A stretch of DNA of 64,000 nt, taken from contig NZ_JAGPXE010000008.1 in NCBI RefSeq assembly GCF_018070075.1, positions 186,001 through 250,000 of the forward strand, written 5' to 3'. Each line of letters starts with the position of its first letter. The first letter of the stretch is position 1. Positions 26,436 to 36,030 of the stretch are shown here, piece by piece. The DNA comes from Saccharopolyspora endophytica. GTDB taxonomy: Bacteria > Actinomycetota > Actinomycetes > Mycobacteriales > Pseudonocardiaceae. The position numbers and the translations under genes were made by a program. The notes beneath the pieces were generated by a model. It worked only from the letters and a program-made list of their open reading frames with translations, was not told the origin of the DNA and made no database searches.

Positions 26436-27062
26436 TCAGCTGGTCGGCAGGTTCGCCGCGCTCGCCACGTAGTCCACGAGTCCGTAGTCGCGGGCTTCCT
26501 CGGCGGTGAACCACCGGTCCCGGTCGAAGTCGGTCATGATCGTCTCGACGGACTTGCCCGTCTGCCCGGCGATCAGGCCCGCCATCTCTTCCTTGTGCTT
26601 GGTGAACATCTTCGCCTGGATGGCGATGTCAGCCGCGGTACCACCGAGGCCCGCCGAAGGCTGGTGCATCATGATCCGCGCGTGCGGCAGCGCGAAGCGC
26701 TTGCCCTTGGCGCCCGCGGACAGCAGGAACTGGCCCATCGAGGCCGCCATGCCCATCGCGACCGTGGCCACGTCCGGCTTGATCAGTTCCATGGTGTCGT
26801 AGATCGCCATGCCCGCGGTGACCGAACCGCCCGGCGAGTTGATGTACAGCGAAATGTCGCGGTCCGGGTCCTCGGCCGCCAGCAGCAGCAGCTGCGAGCA
26901 GATCTGGTTCGAGATGTTCTCCTCGACCTGGGAGCCGAGGACGATGATCCGCTCCCGCAGCAGCCGCTCGTAAACCGAGTCGTTGAGCGAGAGTCCGTTC
27001 GTGCCCGTCCGCATGGACGGCGCCTGCGCGTTGGACGCCGGAACAGTCAGGTGCTGCGTCAC
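26436..27062 (-). CDS. clpP1: ATP-dependent Clp protease proteolytic subunit 1
   Basis: This 208-residue ClpP has Ser in [15 protein letters not shown], His in [11 protein letters not shown] and Asp in [13 protein letters not shown] 27062 has GGGGAG about 4 bases upstream. Together with clpP2 it makes the essential actinobacterial two-type ClpP protease that works with ClpX and ClpC. The operon starts downstream of a hairpin after tig. A ClgR-type activator is expected from related genera, but I did not identify a certain box. Confidence 0.96.
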   Translation of the reverse strand: MTQHLTVPASNAQAPSMRTGTNGLSLNDSVYERLLRERIIVLGSQVEENISNQICSQLLLLAAEDPDRDISLYINSPGGSVTAGMAIYDTMELIKPDVATVAMGMAASMGQFLLSAGAKGKRFALPHARIMMHQPSAGLGGTAADIAIQAKMFTKHKEEMAGLIAGQTGKSVETIMTDFDRDRWFTAEEARDYGLVDYVASAANLPTS

Positions 27063-27233
27063 GTCTCCCCTGCCTTCTCCCACAATGGGCCCTTGTCCAC
27101 CCTGGTCAGTCGGGTCTTGCCGGAGCTCGTCGCAGTCCTTCCAAAGTGGACCCGACGAACCACCGGGTGTCCTCGGTGACCGCAGGTGATGTCCTGCTTC
27201 CCTACTCGGGTGATCCGCTACAACCGACCCTAA

Positions 27234-27275
27234 CGAACGTGGGCGGCACCAGCTTCCCAGTACCGCCCACGTTCG
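27234..27275 (-). terminator. Hairpin terminator of tig
   Basis: CGAACGTGGGCGG (27234-27246) pairs perfectly with CCGCCCACGTTCG (27263-27275). It lies 39 bases past the tig stop and upstream of clpP1. Confidence 0.85.
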
Positions 27276-27314
27276 CTTAGAGCATGCATATCAAGTTGTT
27301 CGGCGAGAGCCGGG

Positions 27315-28721
27315 TCACTCCTTGGCGGACTCCGCCTTCGCGTCGGTGGCCTCGGCCTCAGCGGCCTCGCCCTCGACGACCTCGGGGGTCTCCTCGCCCT
27401 CCTGCGGGCCGAACAGCTCGTCCATGTCCAGCTCGTTGCCGGCCGAGTCGGTCACGGTGGCCTGGCGGACCACCGAGAACAGCGCCTTGCTGCGGCGGAC
27501 GTCGGCGAACAGCGCGCCGATCTGGCCCGACTCCTGGGCCTGCTGGACGAACTGGTCCGGGCTCATGCCGAAGCGCTGCGCCTGGTAAATGATCCGCTGC
27601 GTCAGCTCCTCGTCGGAAACCGACACGCCCTCTTCATCGGCGATGGTGTCCAGCACCAGCTGGGTGCGGACGGCCTTCTCAGCCTCTTCGCGGGTCTCGG
27701 TGTCGAACTGCTCGCGGTTCTTGTCCTGCGTCTCGAGCCAAGCCTCGAAGGCCTTCTCGTCGTGGTCGAACGGGTGCACCGCGTCGTGCTGGCGCACCTC
27801 GATCTCCTGCTCGACGACCTTCTCCGGCAGCGGGACCTCGATGGTCTCCAGCAGCACGTCCAGGACCTTGTCCCGGGCCTGCATGCCCTGCTCCATCTTC
27901 TTGACCCGGCCCAGGCGCTCGCGCAGGTCGGCGATCAGCTCGTCGATCGTGTCGAACTCGCTGGCCATCTGCGCGAACTCGTCGTCGGCCTCCGGCAGCT
28001 GGCGCTCCTTGATGGAGTTCACCTTCACCGAGACCTCGGCGTCCTTGCCCGCGTACTCGCCCGCCACCAGCTTCGTGGTGAAGGTCTTGGTCTCGCCCTC
28101 GGTCGCGCCGATCACCGCGTCGTCGATGCCCTCGACGAGCTGACCCGAGCCGATCTCGTAGGACAAGCCGGAGGTCTGAGCGTCCTCGACCTCTTCGCCG
28201 TCGACGGTGGCCGACAGGTCGATGCTGAGGAAGTCGCCCTCCTGCGCCGGGCGCTCGACGCCGGCCAGGGTGCCGAAACGAGCGCGCAGCGAGTCCAGCT
28301 GCTCGTTGACGTCCTCTTCCGCGACCTCGACGTCGTCAACGCTCACCGACAGCTCGCCGAAGGCGGGCACGGTGATCTCGGGGCGGACGTCGACCTCGGC
28401 GGTGAACGCGATCTCCGCGCCGTCCTCGATCTTGGTCACCTCGATGTCCGGGCGACCGAGGGTGCGCAGCTCGTCGCTGTTGACAGCCTCCAGGTACTTG
28501 GCCGGAACCGCCTCGTTGACGACCTCGTCGAGCACGGGTCCACGACCGATGCGGCTCTCCAGCACCCGCGCCGGGACCTTGCCCGGCCGGAAGCCGGGGA
28601 TGCGGACCTGCTGGGCGAGTGCCTTGTACGCGCGGTCGAAGTTCGGCTTGAGCTCGTCGAACGGCACCTCGACGTTGATCCGGACGCGCGTCGGGCTCAG
28701 GTGCTCGACGGTGCTCTTCAC
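27315..28721 (-). CDS. tig: Trigger factor
   Basis: This 468-residue ribosome-bound chaperone/peptidyl-prolyl isomerase has an N-terminal ribosome-binding domain with the signature FRPGKVPARVLESRIG (GFRPGKxP) near residue 45. The FKBP-type PPIase domain spans about 150-245 (EGDFLSIDLSATVDGEEVED) and a helical C-domain follows. The tail is acidic and alanine-rich (EGEAAEAEATDAKAESAKE). GTG 28721 follows GGAGA by 5 bases. The gene order tig-clpP1-clpP2-clpX is a common bacterial arrangement. Confidence 0.96.
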   Translation of the reverse strand: MKSTVEHLSPTRVRINVEVPFDELKPNFDRAYKALAQQVRIPGFRPGKVPARVLESRIGRGPVLDEVVNEAVPAKYLEAVNSDELRTLGRPDIEVTKIEDGAEIAFTAEVDVRPEITVPAFGELSVSVDDVEVAEEDVNEQLDSLRARFGTLAGVERPAQEGDFLSIDLSATVDGEEVEDAQTSGLSYEIGSGQLVEGIDDAVIGATEGETKTFTTKLVAGEYAGKDAEVSVKVNSIKERQLPEADDEFAQMASEFDTIDELIADLRERLGRVKKMEQGMQARDKVLDVLLETIEVPLPEKVVEQEIEVRQHDAVHPFDHDEKAFEAWLETQDKNREQFDTETREEAEKAVRTQLVLDTIADEEGVSVSDEELTQRIIYQAQRFGMSPDQFVQQAQESGQIGALFADVRRSKALFSVVRQATVTDSAGNELDMDELFGPQEGEETPEVVEGEAAEAEATDAKAESAKE

Positions 28722-28881
28722 GTGGTCTCCTAGTGCGAACGTGCTTGATTCCCCGGCGCTGGCTTCAGGGCGCGGCCAAACACCACGTCCAATGCCGGGC
28801 TGACCACCGAGTCTATTGCTTCCCACCCGGGCACGGGGTCCGGGGTTGCGACAAAGGGGTCGGGCTGGGTCGTCGAGCCGC

Positions 28882-29130
28882 TCAGCGAACCGGCGGACCA
28901 CCGAGATCCGTCGGCGTCGACGCCGTCACGATGCCCGCCGCCGGAGACGACGCGGGAGCGGAGGGCGGGCCGGGAACCCACAGGGAGATGGCGATCAGCG
29001 CCACCACGGCGGCGCACAGCACCGCGCACACCACGGCTGCCGACCGCTGAACGCCGGGCCCGGCCAGAATCGCATCACGCACGCAGGGGAAATCGGCCCG
29101 GTTCACCAAGTCGTTACCGGACCCGGTCAC
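28882..29130 (-). CDS. Possible small single-pass membrane protein
   Basis: This 82-codon frame lies in the 496-base gap between tig and tRNA-Pro. It would encode one hydrophobic segment (SAAVVCAVLCAAVVALIAIS) followed by a Pro/Ser/Ala-rich tail that would lie outside. No convincing Shine-Dalgarno sequence stands before the GTG and I recognise no family. It may be chance in GC-rich DNA. The rest of the gap (28722-28881 and 29131-29217) shows nothing clear; the tig promoter must lie here. Confidence 0.35.
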   Translation of the reverse strand: MTGSGNDLVNRADFPCVRDAILAGPGVQRSAAVVCAVLCAAVVALIAISLWVPGPPSAPASSPAAGIVTASTPTDLGGPPVR

Positions 29131-29217
29131 CCGTTGCGGTGTGAATCACTCCCGAGCGGGCTCCGCCGATAAGCGAAACCGGCCACTCGCGAAACCTGCG
29201 AGCGGCCGGCCGACACG

Positions 29218-29291
29218 TCGGGGTGGCGGGATTTGAACCCACGACCCCTCGCACCCAAAGCGAGTGCGCTACCAACCTGCGCCACACCCCG
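29218..29291 (-). tRNA. tRNA-Pro (anticodon TGG)
   Basis: The 74-base cloverleaf reads on the minus strand from CGGGGTGTGGCGCAGG to CACCCCG plus discriminator A. The acceptor stem is CGGGGTG/CACCCCG, the anticodon loop CTTTGGG with TGG, and the T-loop GGTTCAAATCC. CCA is not encoded. Confidence 0.95.
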
Positions 29292-29418
29292 TCCGACGTG
29301 CGACGCACCCGGGACGACCGGGTGCGTTGCGAAGAGCCTATCGCGACCGGTTAAGCTAGGGCACGCAAGGTCACCAACGGACCGCGGCAACTCCGCGACG
29401 ACCAGGTGAAACCGGCAC

Positions 29419-29489
29419 GCGGGCGTAGCTCAATGGTAGAGCCCCAGTCTTCCAAACTGGCTACGCGGGTTCGATTCCCGTCGCCCGCT
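29419..29489 (+). tRNA. tRNA-Gly (anticodon TCC)
   Basis: The 71-base cloverleaf has acceptor stem GCGGGCG/CGCCCGC with discriminator T. The D-arm contains AGCTCAATGGTAGAGC, the anticodon loop is CTTCCAA (TCC), and the T-loop GGTTCGATTCC. CCA is not encoded. A hairpin terminator follows 7 bases later. Confidence 0.96.
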
Positions 29490-29496
29490 CCGAACA

Positions 29497-29534
29497 GGGC
29501 GGAGACCCCGGTGAGCCCACCGGGATCTCCGCCC
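29497..29534 (+). terminator. Terminator of tRNA-Gly
   Basis: GGGCGGAGA/TCTCCGCCC and CCCGGTG/CACCGGG stack into a 16-bp hairpin with a single mismatch, directly after the tRNA. Confidence 0.85.
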
Positions 29535-29673
29535 TTCGTCTTGTCCGCACCCCGCACGCGTGAGGCGGTTGCGAACCCCCGAGACCCCTGTGACCAGCGG
29601 GAAAAACCCGTTGGGCGTGGGCCGCCCCGTGGGGGATGCTGGAAGCGAATCCGGATTCCGAGCAGGGGGTTAC

Positions 29674-31137
29674 GTGCGGCGGCTCGAGTACAAGTGGCTG
29701 GTCGGCATCACGTTCGTGCTGGCGCTGATCATGCAGATCCTGGACGTCACGATCCTCAACGTGGCGCTGGCCACGCTGGGGCGCGAGTTCCAGGCCGAGC
29801 CCGCCCAGCTCCAGTGGGTGCTGACCGGTTACATGGTCAGCCTCGCGGTCTTCATCCCCTCGTCCGGCTGGATCGCCGACCGCTTCGGCAGCAAGAAGAC
29901 CTTCCAGGCCGCGGTGATCATCTTCACCCTCGCCTCGATGCTGTGCGGGATGGCGATGTCGATGGAGATGCTGGTCGGCTCCCGCATCCTCCAGGGCGTC
30001 GGCGGCGGCATGCTCGTCCCGGTCGGGCAGGCGATGATGTTCCGCGCCTTCCCCGCCCACGAGCGCGCGAAGGCCGGAGCGGTGCTGGCCATCCCGATCA
30101 CCGTCGCGCCGATGCTCGGCCCGCTGCTCGGCGGTGTGCTCGTCGAGTACGCGAGCTGGCGGTGGATCTTCTTCATCAACCTTCCGGTCGGGGCGCTCGC
30201 GCTGCTGTTCACGATCCTGTTCCTCAAGGAGGAGTCGACCCGGGACCCGGGCCGCTTCGACGTGCCCGGCTTCGTGCTCGCCGGCGCGGGCCTGGCCACC
30301 CTGCTCGTCGGGCTGGACCAGGGTTCGCAGATCGGCTGGACCTCTCCTGCGGTGTGGCTGAGCCTCCTGGCGTCGGTGCTGCTCATCGGCGGCCTGGTGT
30401 GGCGGGAGCTCACCGTCACCTCGCCGATGCTGGACCTGCGGCTGCTCGCCAACCGCCTGTTCGGCACCGGCAACCTGCTGCTGCTGTGCATGACCGGCGC
30501 GATGTTCGGCGTGCTGTTCCTCATCCCGCTCTACCTGCAGACGCTGCGCGGCGTGTCGCCGATGTTCACCGGGCTGACGCTGATGCCCCAGGCCATCGCG
30601 ATGCTGGCCACGACGCAGGTGGTCAGCCGCGCCTACGGGCGCATCGGCCCGAAGCGGCTGATCATCGCCGGGTTCGTCGTCCAGCTGTTCATCGGCGGAC
30701 TGCTGCAGCTGCAGAACCTCAGCACTCCGCTGTGGGTCCTGACCTTGATGCTGGCCACCCAGGGCGTGGCGATGGGCCTGCTCATGACGCCGGTGCAGAC
30801 CGCGACGTTCGCCGCCATCTCCGGCCCGGCGATGGGCATGGCCAGCTCGATGTTCAACGTCACCCGCCAGGTCGCCACGGCGCTGGGCACCGCGGTCGTG
30901 GCGACCGTGCTCACGGTGCTCATGCAGCGCGGCGAATCCACTGTGGACCACACCGTGCCTGCGATGGTGGCGGACGCTCAGATGAGCGCCTTCCACGGCG
31001 CGTTCCTGGTCTCGGTGGTCTTCGCGGTGCTGGGTATTGTGCTGGCATTGCGGGTGCGCGACGCCGATGCCGCGGCCACTCTCGACCGCCCGAAAGCCGC
31101 AGCACGGCAGGGTGAACCCGAGCCGTCGGAACCGTGA
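29674..31137 (+). CDS. DHA2-family multidrug MFS efflux transporter (EmrB/QacA type)
   Basis: This 487-residue proton-coupled drug exporter has about 14 membrane segments. It shows the DHA2 signatures LDVTILNVALATL (motif D1, first helix), GWIADRFGSKKTF (motif A) and GGGMLVPVGQAM/GPLLGGVLVEYASWRW (motif C region). GTG 29674 has AGGGGG 4-5 bases upstream; the open frame extends back to 29560 without support. No dedicated regulator is adjacent. The substrate is unknown. Confidence 0.92.
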   Translation: MRRLEYKWLVGITFVLALIMQILDVTILNVALATLGREFQAEPAQLQWVLTGYMVSLAVFIPSSGWIADRFGSKKTFQAAVIIFTLASMLCGMAMSMEMLVGSRILQGVGGGMLVPVGQAMMFRAFPAHERAKAGAVLAIPITVAPMLGPLLGGVLVEYASWRWIFFINLPVGALALLFTILFLKEESTRDPGRFDVPGFVLAGAGLATLLVGLDQGSQIGWTSPAVWLSLLASVLLIGGLVWRELTVTSPMLDLRLLANRLFGTGNLLLLCMTGAMFGVLFLIPLYLQTLRGVSPMFTGLTLMPQAIAMLATTQVVSRAYGRIGPKRLIIAGFVVQLFIGGLLQLQNLSTPLWVLTLMLATQGVAMGLLMTPVQTATFAAISGPAMGMASSMFNVTRQVATALGTAVVATVLTVLMQRGESTVDHTVPAMVADAQMSAFHGAFLVSVVFAVLGIVLALRVRDADAAATLDRPKAAARQGEPEPSEP

Positions 31138-31188
31138 GATAGGTCAAGCGCGCCCCACTTCCGGACACGTCCGGGCACTATGTGAGGG

Positions 31189-31824
31189 GTGACCGACATG
31201 CCACATGCCGAGCAGGTTCGCAATCACACGCGCTGGCGCACCGACTGGCACGCGGGCCGCACCGGATACGCCTGGGTGCTGCCGCTGGCCGACCAGGCCG
31301 GCCTGCGCAAACTGGTCAACGACTACCAGTACGCGCTGCGCGATCTGCCCGGTTTCGACCTGGTCCCGCTGGAATGGATGCACATCCTCGTGCAGGAGAT
31401 CGGCTTCACCGACGAGGTGGACGAGACCCGCATCGAACCGCTGCTGGAGGCCGCCCGCCCGAAGCTCGCCGGGGTGCTGCCGCTGACGCTGGCGTTCCAC
31501 CACGCCGTCGTGCTGCCCGAGTCGCTGTCGCTGCCCGCCGAGCCGCAGTCCAGCGTGCTCGACCTGCGCGCGGCCGTCCGCGAGGCCACCTCCGAGGTGC
31601 TGGGCGCGGACGCGGTCCCGTCGGAGCCCGAGGACATCGACAAGCACGTGAGCCTCGCCCACTCCACCACCGACGGCCCGGCGATCTTCGCCATCGCGAC
31701 CCTGCAGGCCACGATCGTCGAGTCGGCCACCGCGAAGGTCTCGGCGTTGTCGCTGGTCAAGATGAGCCGCGACCACTCCAGCACCGAGTGGGAGACGATC
31801 GCCGAGGTCCCGCTCGGCGGCTGA
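31189..31824 (+). CDS. 2'-5' RNA ligase/2H phosphoesterase family protein
   Basis: This 211-residue protein carries the two HxT/S-type motifs of the 2H superfamily: MHILVQEIGF (near residue 64) and HVSLAHS (near 148). Such enzymes hydrolyse cyclic phosphates or join RNA 2'-5'; the biological substrate of actinobacterial members is mostly unknown. The start could be GTG 31189 or ATG 31198. It lies 51 bases after the DHA2 gene and 42 before the Eis-like gene, possibly as a loose operon. Confidence 0.8.
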   Translation: MTDMPHAEQVRNHTRWRTDWHAGRTGYAWVLPLADQAGLRKLVNDYQYALRDLPGFDLVPLEWMHILVQEIGFTDEVDETRIEPLLEAARPKLAGVLPLTLAFHHAVVLPESLSLPAEPQSSVLDLRAAVREATSEVLGADAVPSEPEDIDKHVSLAHSTTDGPAIFAIATLQATIVESATAKVSALSLVKMSRDHSSTEWETIAEVPLGG

Positions 31825-31866
31825 AAACCGGTCGCTTCCCGATCGTCGGCGCTGTACCAATGCGTC

Positions 31867-33045
31867 ATGGGGAATCTTGAAGCGAGGAAGCTCGACGACG
31901 GGGAGCTGGACGAGTTCGTGGCCGTGTTCGGGGCCGCGTTCCTGGAGGACGCCGAGGAGGACCAGGCCCGGTTCCGGCCGGCGGTCCCGTTCGTCACGGC
32001 CCTGGGGGCCTTCGACGGCCCGGAGATGATCGGTTCCGCCGGTCACTACAGCACCGCGATCACGCTTCCCGGCGGGCGCGCGGCGCCGCTGGGCGGGGTC
32101 ACGCTCGTGGGCGTCAAGCCGGGGCACCGCCGCCGCGGCGTGCTGACCTCGCTGATGCGCGAGCAGCTCGACGGCCTGCGCGAATCGGGCGTCGCGCTGG
32201 CCGCGCTGTACGCCTCCGAGGGCGCCATCTACGGCCGCTACGGCTACGGCGCGGCGACCTTCGAGAACCACCTCACCCTGCCCTCCGGCGCCCGGTTCCG
32301 CCCCGACGTCGAGGTCGACGAGCGCCCGGTGCGCGAGGTCGACCGGGACAGCGCGATGCCGGTCATCCACGAGCAGCACGCACGCATCGCCGCGAGCAGG
32401 ATCGGGTGGATCGAGCGCGGCGACGGGGCGTGGGAAGCGCTGGAGCTGATGCGCCAGTCCCGCAGCGGAGGCGTTCCCTCCCGCTACGCGCTGCACCCCG
32501 AGGGGCACGTGATCTACCGGCCGACGCGGAAGTGGACCGAGCGCGGCCCGGACTACCGGCTGGAGATCACCCACCTGATGGCCGAGACCCCGCAGGCCTA
32601 CGCCGCGCTGTGGCGGTACCTGATGGAGTTCGCCCTGGTCCGCGAGGTGCGGTGGAACAAGGCCGCCCTCGACGAACCGATCGTTCGCATGCTGGCCGAC
32701 CCGCGCGCGGCCGAGCAGAGCATCGTCGACGGCCTGTGGCTCCGGCTGGTCGACGTGCCCGCCGCCCTGGCCGCCCGCGAGACGGGCTCCGACGTCGTCG
32801 TGGAGGTCACCGACTCGTTCTGCGAGTGGAACAACGGCCGCCGGCGGCTCGACGGAGGATCCACCACGGCCCCGGCCCAGCTGGCGCTGGACGTCGCCGA
32901 CCTGGCCGCCGCGTACCTCGGCGGCTGCACGCTGCACCAGCTCGCCGCCGCGGGGCGGGTCCGCGAGCTGGAGCCGGGCGCGCTGAGCACCGCGTCGCGC
33001 GCACTGGCCACCGACCACGCTCCGAGCTGCCCGGACGCCTTCTAG
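31867..33045 (+). CDS. Eis-like GNAT N-acetyltransferase
   Basis: This 392-residue protein has Eis architecture: an N-terminal GNAT domain with acetyl-CoA loop VGVKPGHRRRGVLTSLM (about residues 80-97), a second GNAT-like middle domain and a C-terminal SCP2-like domain. The chain ends CPDAF; in Eis enzymes the C-terminal carboxylate serves as the catalytic base. YGRYGYGAATFENHL is also typical. Eis proteins acetylate aminoglycosides and other amines; the natural substrate is unknown. ATG 31867 lacks a strong Shine-Dalgarno sequence. Confidence 0.88.
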   Translation: MGNLEARKLDDGELDEFVAVFGAAFLEDAEEDQARFRPAVPFVTALGAFDGPEMIGSAGHYSTAITLPGGRAAPLGGVTLVGVKPGHRRRGVLTSLMREQLDGLRESGVALAALYASEGAIYGRYGYGAATFENHLTLPSGARFRPDVEVDERPVREVDRDSAMPVIHEQHARIAASRIGWIERGDGAWEALELMRQSRSGGVPSRYALHPEGHVIYRPTRKWTERGPDYRLEITHLMAETPQAYAALWRYLMEFALVREVRWNKAALDEPIVRMLADPRAAEQSIVDGLWLRLVDVPAALAARETGSDVVVEVTDSFCEWNNGRRRLDGGSTTAPAQLALDVADLAAAYLGGCTLHQLAAAGRVRELEPGALSTASRALATDHAPSCPDAF

Positions 33046-33097
33046 CACCGTCCTCACGCGGGTACCGTCGGAGGTATCGGTCCCCGGGGAGGCAGGG

Positions 33098-33832
33098 ATG
33101 ACCAGTGCACTCGTAGTCCTGCTGATCGTGCTCGTCGTGCTGGGCGCCGCCGTGTGGTGGTCCCGGCAGAAGATCCTGACCCGCCAGCGAAAGCAGCTGG
33201 AGGACGACAAGGCCGAGGCCCGTCGCTGGGTGGAGCGGCTGGGCGGTCAGGTCCTCAACCTGATCGGCACCAACGAGGCCGCCAAGCAGGCCATGGCCGA
33301 CGCGTCCGAGCGGCACGGCGCTGCGGTCTCCCAGCTCGACCAGACCACGACCTCCACGCAGGCCCGGCTGACCTCGGAGTCGGCGATGGAGGGGCTCTAC
33401 TACGTGCGCGCCGCGCGCGTGGCGATGGACATGGATCCGGGCCCTGAGCTGCCCGCGCTGTCCGGTCAGCGCTACGCGGGTCGCGTCAGCGAGGACCGCG
33501 AGGTCGAGGTCGACGGCCAGGTGCAGGTGGCTTCACCGGAGCCGAGCGAACGCACTCCGCACTACTACCCGGGCGGCACGGTGGCCGGGAAACCCGTCCC
33601 GCAGGGCTGGTACAGCGATCCGTGGTGGAAGCCGGCGATGGCTGCCGGCATGTGGACCGCGGGTTCGTACGTGATGATGTCCGCGATGTTCGTGGGCATG
33701 ACCAGCGTCCCGGCCGAGGCCGCCTACGCCGACGGTTTCGCCGACGGAAACGCCGCAGACCCCGGCGGAGACCCCGGCGCCGCCGACACCGGAGGCATGG
33801 ACGGCTTCGACTTCGGCGGCTTCGGCTTCTGA
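33098..33832 (+). CDS. Membrane-anchored protein of unknown function
   Basis: This 244-residue protein begins with a strong membrane anchor (SALVVLLIVLVVLGAAVWW) followed by a charged, probably coiled-coil segment (RQRKQLEDDKAEARRWVERL). The middle is alpha-helical with conserved aromatic positions (GWYSDPWWKPAMAAGMWTAG). The tail is Asp/Gly/Phe-rich and ends FDFGGFGF. GGGGAGG precedes ATG 33098. I do not recognise the family. Confidence 0.75.
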   Translation: MTSALVVLLIVLVVLGAAVWWSRQKILTRQRKQLEDDKAEARRWVERLGGQVLNLIGTNEAAKQAMADASERHGAAVSQLDQTTTSTQARLTSESAMEGLYYVRAARVAMDMDPGPELPALSGQRYAGRVSEDREVEVDGQVQVASPEPSERTPHYYPGGTVAGKPVPQGWYSDPWWKPAMAAGMWTAGSYVMMSAMFVGMTSVPAEAAYADGFADGNAADPGGDPGAADTGGMDGFDFGGFGF

Positions 33833-33928
33833 CCCCTCACCCACGACGGCTCAGGTCCTCTTCCTTGAGAATGTCGTTGCAGGTGACGAGCCAGTCGAGA
33901 TCACGTCACGCGCATGGTCCGCATGCGT

Positions 33929-35050
33929 TCAGCGGGCGGCGAGCGTGGTGAGCAGGCCTTGGAGGCTGTGGGGCGCGCGGAGCCTTCTCGCCGTGGTGGC
34001 GGCCTCGCTCAACCGCTTGCTCGCTCGGGCTGAGGTCACCTCCGCTGCCAGCTTCGCGACCTGTTCCGCGGCACGTTCCGCTTCCGACCACGAGCGGACC
34101 TCGACCAGCGCGGAGACCAGGCTCACCGCACCCAGGTAGGACGCCCACCGGTACTCCGCGGGAATCCCTTCGAGCGCAGCGGCAGAGCAGTCCACGGCAC
34201 GTTCCGGGCGGCCGATCGCGCGCCACATGCAGCCCTCGTGAACGGTGAGTTCGCGCAGGTCCACCCACCAAGCCCATTCCGGGTCCGTGCTCTGGACGCT
34301 GGAATCGACCTCTGCTTGAGCCCGGTGGATGAGCGTGATCGCGCGGTCGTCGCCCAGATCGGCGGCGGCGCGCGCTCGGCGGAGCGCCGTCATGACTCGC
34401 ACCCGCGGGCTGAGCGGGAACCGTTCCATGAGCTCGACCGTGCGCAGGGCTTCCCGCGCTTGCCCGGTCTCCTGCGCCAGCAAGGCCATGTTGCCCAGCA
34501 AGAACAGTTCCATGCCGGTGTCTCCGGCGAGCCTGGCCAGGTGAAGCGCCTCCAGGTTCAGCGTGCGGGCCTTCTCGTGCTGCATGGCGTCGAAGGCGAG
34601 CCATCCGGCGACTTCCCCGAGTTCCGCGACGGTGGCGGTGAAGTCGGTTTCGAGCGCGGCCGGGTACTTCCCGGATGCCAGCCGCGCGGACGCGGTCCGG
34701 AACATGCGGGTCGCCATCGGGACGAGGTCCGCACCCCCGTACCGCCCGTCGAGCTGCACCAGGTGCACGATGCTCGCGCGCAGTTGATCAACGCAGTCGC
34801 CGGTCACAGGATCGTCGCTGGGCGGAAGCGGGGCGGGTCCAGCCGGGAAGGCACTGCGGACGAGGTCTCCGCCGACGTCCAACACCTCGTCCAGGCGCTC
34901 GACCAGATCCCGAGCGGGGACTGCGCGGTCGTTCTCCCAGCGGGACACCGCCGATTGGTCGACGTGGACGCGCTCTGCCAGTTGCGGCTGGGTCAGTCCC
35001 GACGCCGCGCGGTGCCGCCGCAGAATCCGTCCGAACGAGTCGTCGGTCAT
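33929..35050 (-). CDS. XRE-family regulator with TPR-like C-terminal region
   Basis: This 373-residue protein starts with a helix-turn-helix (GLTQPQLAERVHVDQSAVSRWEND, within residues 17-45). It continues with a long alanine/arginine-rich helical region with repeated paired helices, as in TPR regulators of actinobacteria. Such proteins often respond to peptides or to growth state. Nothing adjacent identifies its target: it converges on the membrane-anchored protein gene, and a glycosylase gene is upstream. Confidence 0.8.
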   Translation of the reverse strand: MTDDSFGRILRRHRAASGLTQPQLAERVHVDQSAVSRWENDRAVPARDLVERLDEVLDVGGDLVRSAFPAGPAPLPPSDDPVTGDCVDQLRASIVHLVQLDGRYGGADLVPMATRMFRTASARLASGKYPAALETDFTATVAELGEVAGWLAFDAMQHEKARTLNLEALHLARLAGDTGMELFLLGNMALLAQETGQAREALRTVELMERFPLSPRVRVMTALRRARAAADLGDDRAITLIHRAQAEVDSSVQSTDPEWAWWVDLRELTVHEGCMWRAIGRPERAVDCSAAALEGIPAEYRWASYLGAVSLVSALVEVRSWSEAERAAEQVAKLAAEVTSARASKRLSEAATTARRLRAPHSLQGLLTTLAAR

Positions 35051-35144
35051 GGGTACCGCACCTCCCGCCGGAGAACTCGCCCCATGCGGGCGCGTGATCC
35101 AGATTACCGAGCGCGTGGGGCCGACGTTTCGGTTGAGCCGCTGG

Positions 35145-35954
35145 TCACTCGGGTTGGCAGGTGGGGCACCAGTAGAGCTTGCGGGCGGCGAGGTCGGTGG
35201 TGAGGACCTCGTCTCCGCAGATAAGGCAGGGCATTCCCGCGCGGCGGTAGACGTAGACCTCGCCGCCGTGGCGGTCCTGGCGCGGGGCCCGGCCGGTGGC
35301 TTCGGGGAGGTGCTCCGGGCGAACGGTGTCGATGCGGCCGACCTTGACGCCGTCGGCCATGAGCTCCACCAGGTCGGCCCAGATGAGTTCCCAGCGCTGC
35401 CTGCCGAGGTCGCGGCCGGGGGTCATGGGCGGGATGCCGTGCCGGAACAGGACTTCGGCGCGGTAGACGTTGCCGACCCCGGCGAGGATCTTCTGATCCA
35501 TCAGCAGGGCGGCGATGCTGGTGCGCGACTTCGAGATCCGCGCCCACGCCCGCTCCGGCTCGGCGTCGTTGCGCAGCGGGTCGGGTCCCAGCCGGTCGCG
35601 CACGGCGGTGACCTCGTCGGGGGTGAGCAGTTCGCACTGGGTGGGTCCGCGCAGGTCGGTGAAGTGCGTCGGACCGACGATGCGCATCCGCACCTGACCA
35701 CGCGGTTCGGCGACCGGCAGCTCGCTCTCGGTGAACGTCCCGTAGAGCCCGAGGTGGACGTGCACGACGCGGTCACCGCCGTAGGAGTGGAAAAGGTGCT
35801 TGCCGTGCGCCTCGGCCCGCTCGAACACGGCTCCGTCCAGCACCGACGCGCTGGAGGCGAAACGTCCCTGCGGGCTGCTGACCCGAACCGCGGCGCCCGC
35901 GAACAGCTCGTGGTGCACCCCGGCGAGCCGGTGCAGCGTGTGGCCTTCGGGCAA
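35145..35954 (-). CDS. Fpg/Nei-family DNA glycosylase (endonuclease VIII-like)
   Basis: This 269-residue base-excision repair enzyme removes oxidised bases. With the TTG start at 35954 the protein begins (M)PEGHTLHRLAG, exposing the catalytic Pro and following Glu that all Fpg/Nei enzymes require. GGGAGG lies 8 bases upstream of that TTG. The helix-two-turn-helix has DQKILAGVGNVYRAE, and the C-terminal zinc finger is CLICGDEV...YWCPTCQ. All key residues are present. It is the probable counterpart of M. tuberculosis Rv2464c by order and sequence. Confidence 0.92.
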   Translation of the reverse strand: MPEGHTLHRLAGVHHELFAGAAVRVSSPQGRFASSASVLDGAVFERAEAHGKHLFHSYGGDRVVHVHLGLYGTFTESELPVAEPRGQVRMRIVGPTHFTDLRGPTQCELLTPDEVTAVRDRLGPDPLRNDAEPERAWARISKSRTSIAALLMDQKILAGVGNVYRAEVLFRHGIPPMTPGRDLGRQRWELIWADLVELMADGVKVGRIDTVRPEHLPEATGRAPRQDRHGGEVYVYRRAGMPCLICGDEVLTTDLAARKLYWCPTCQPE

Positions 35955-36030
35955 AACCCGTCCTCCCGAACTCGTCGTGCGCGGGGGAAAAGTCAAGCAC
36001 ACGTCGCCGGAAGGCCCTGCCAGGGGAGCC

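Noticed and set aside
29218..29489. tRNA genes as an integration site for a mobile element
   Set aside because: Neither tRNA 3' end is repeated nearby and no integrase is present; the downstream genes look like ordinary chromosomal genes.
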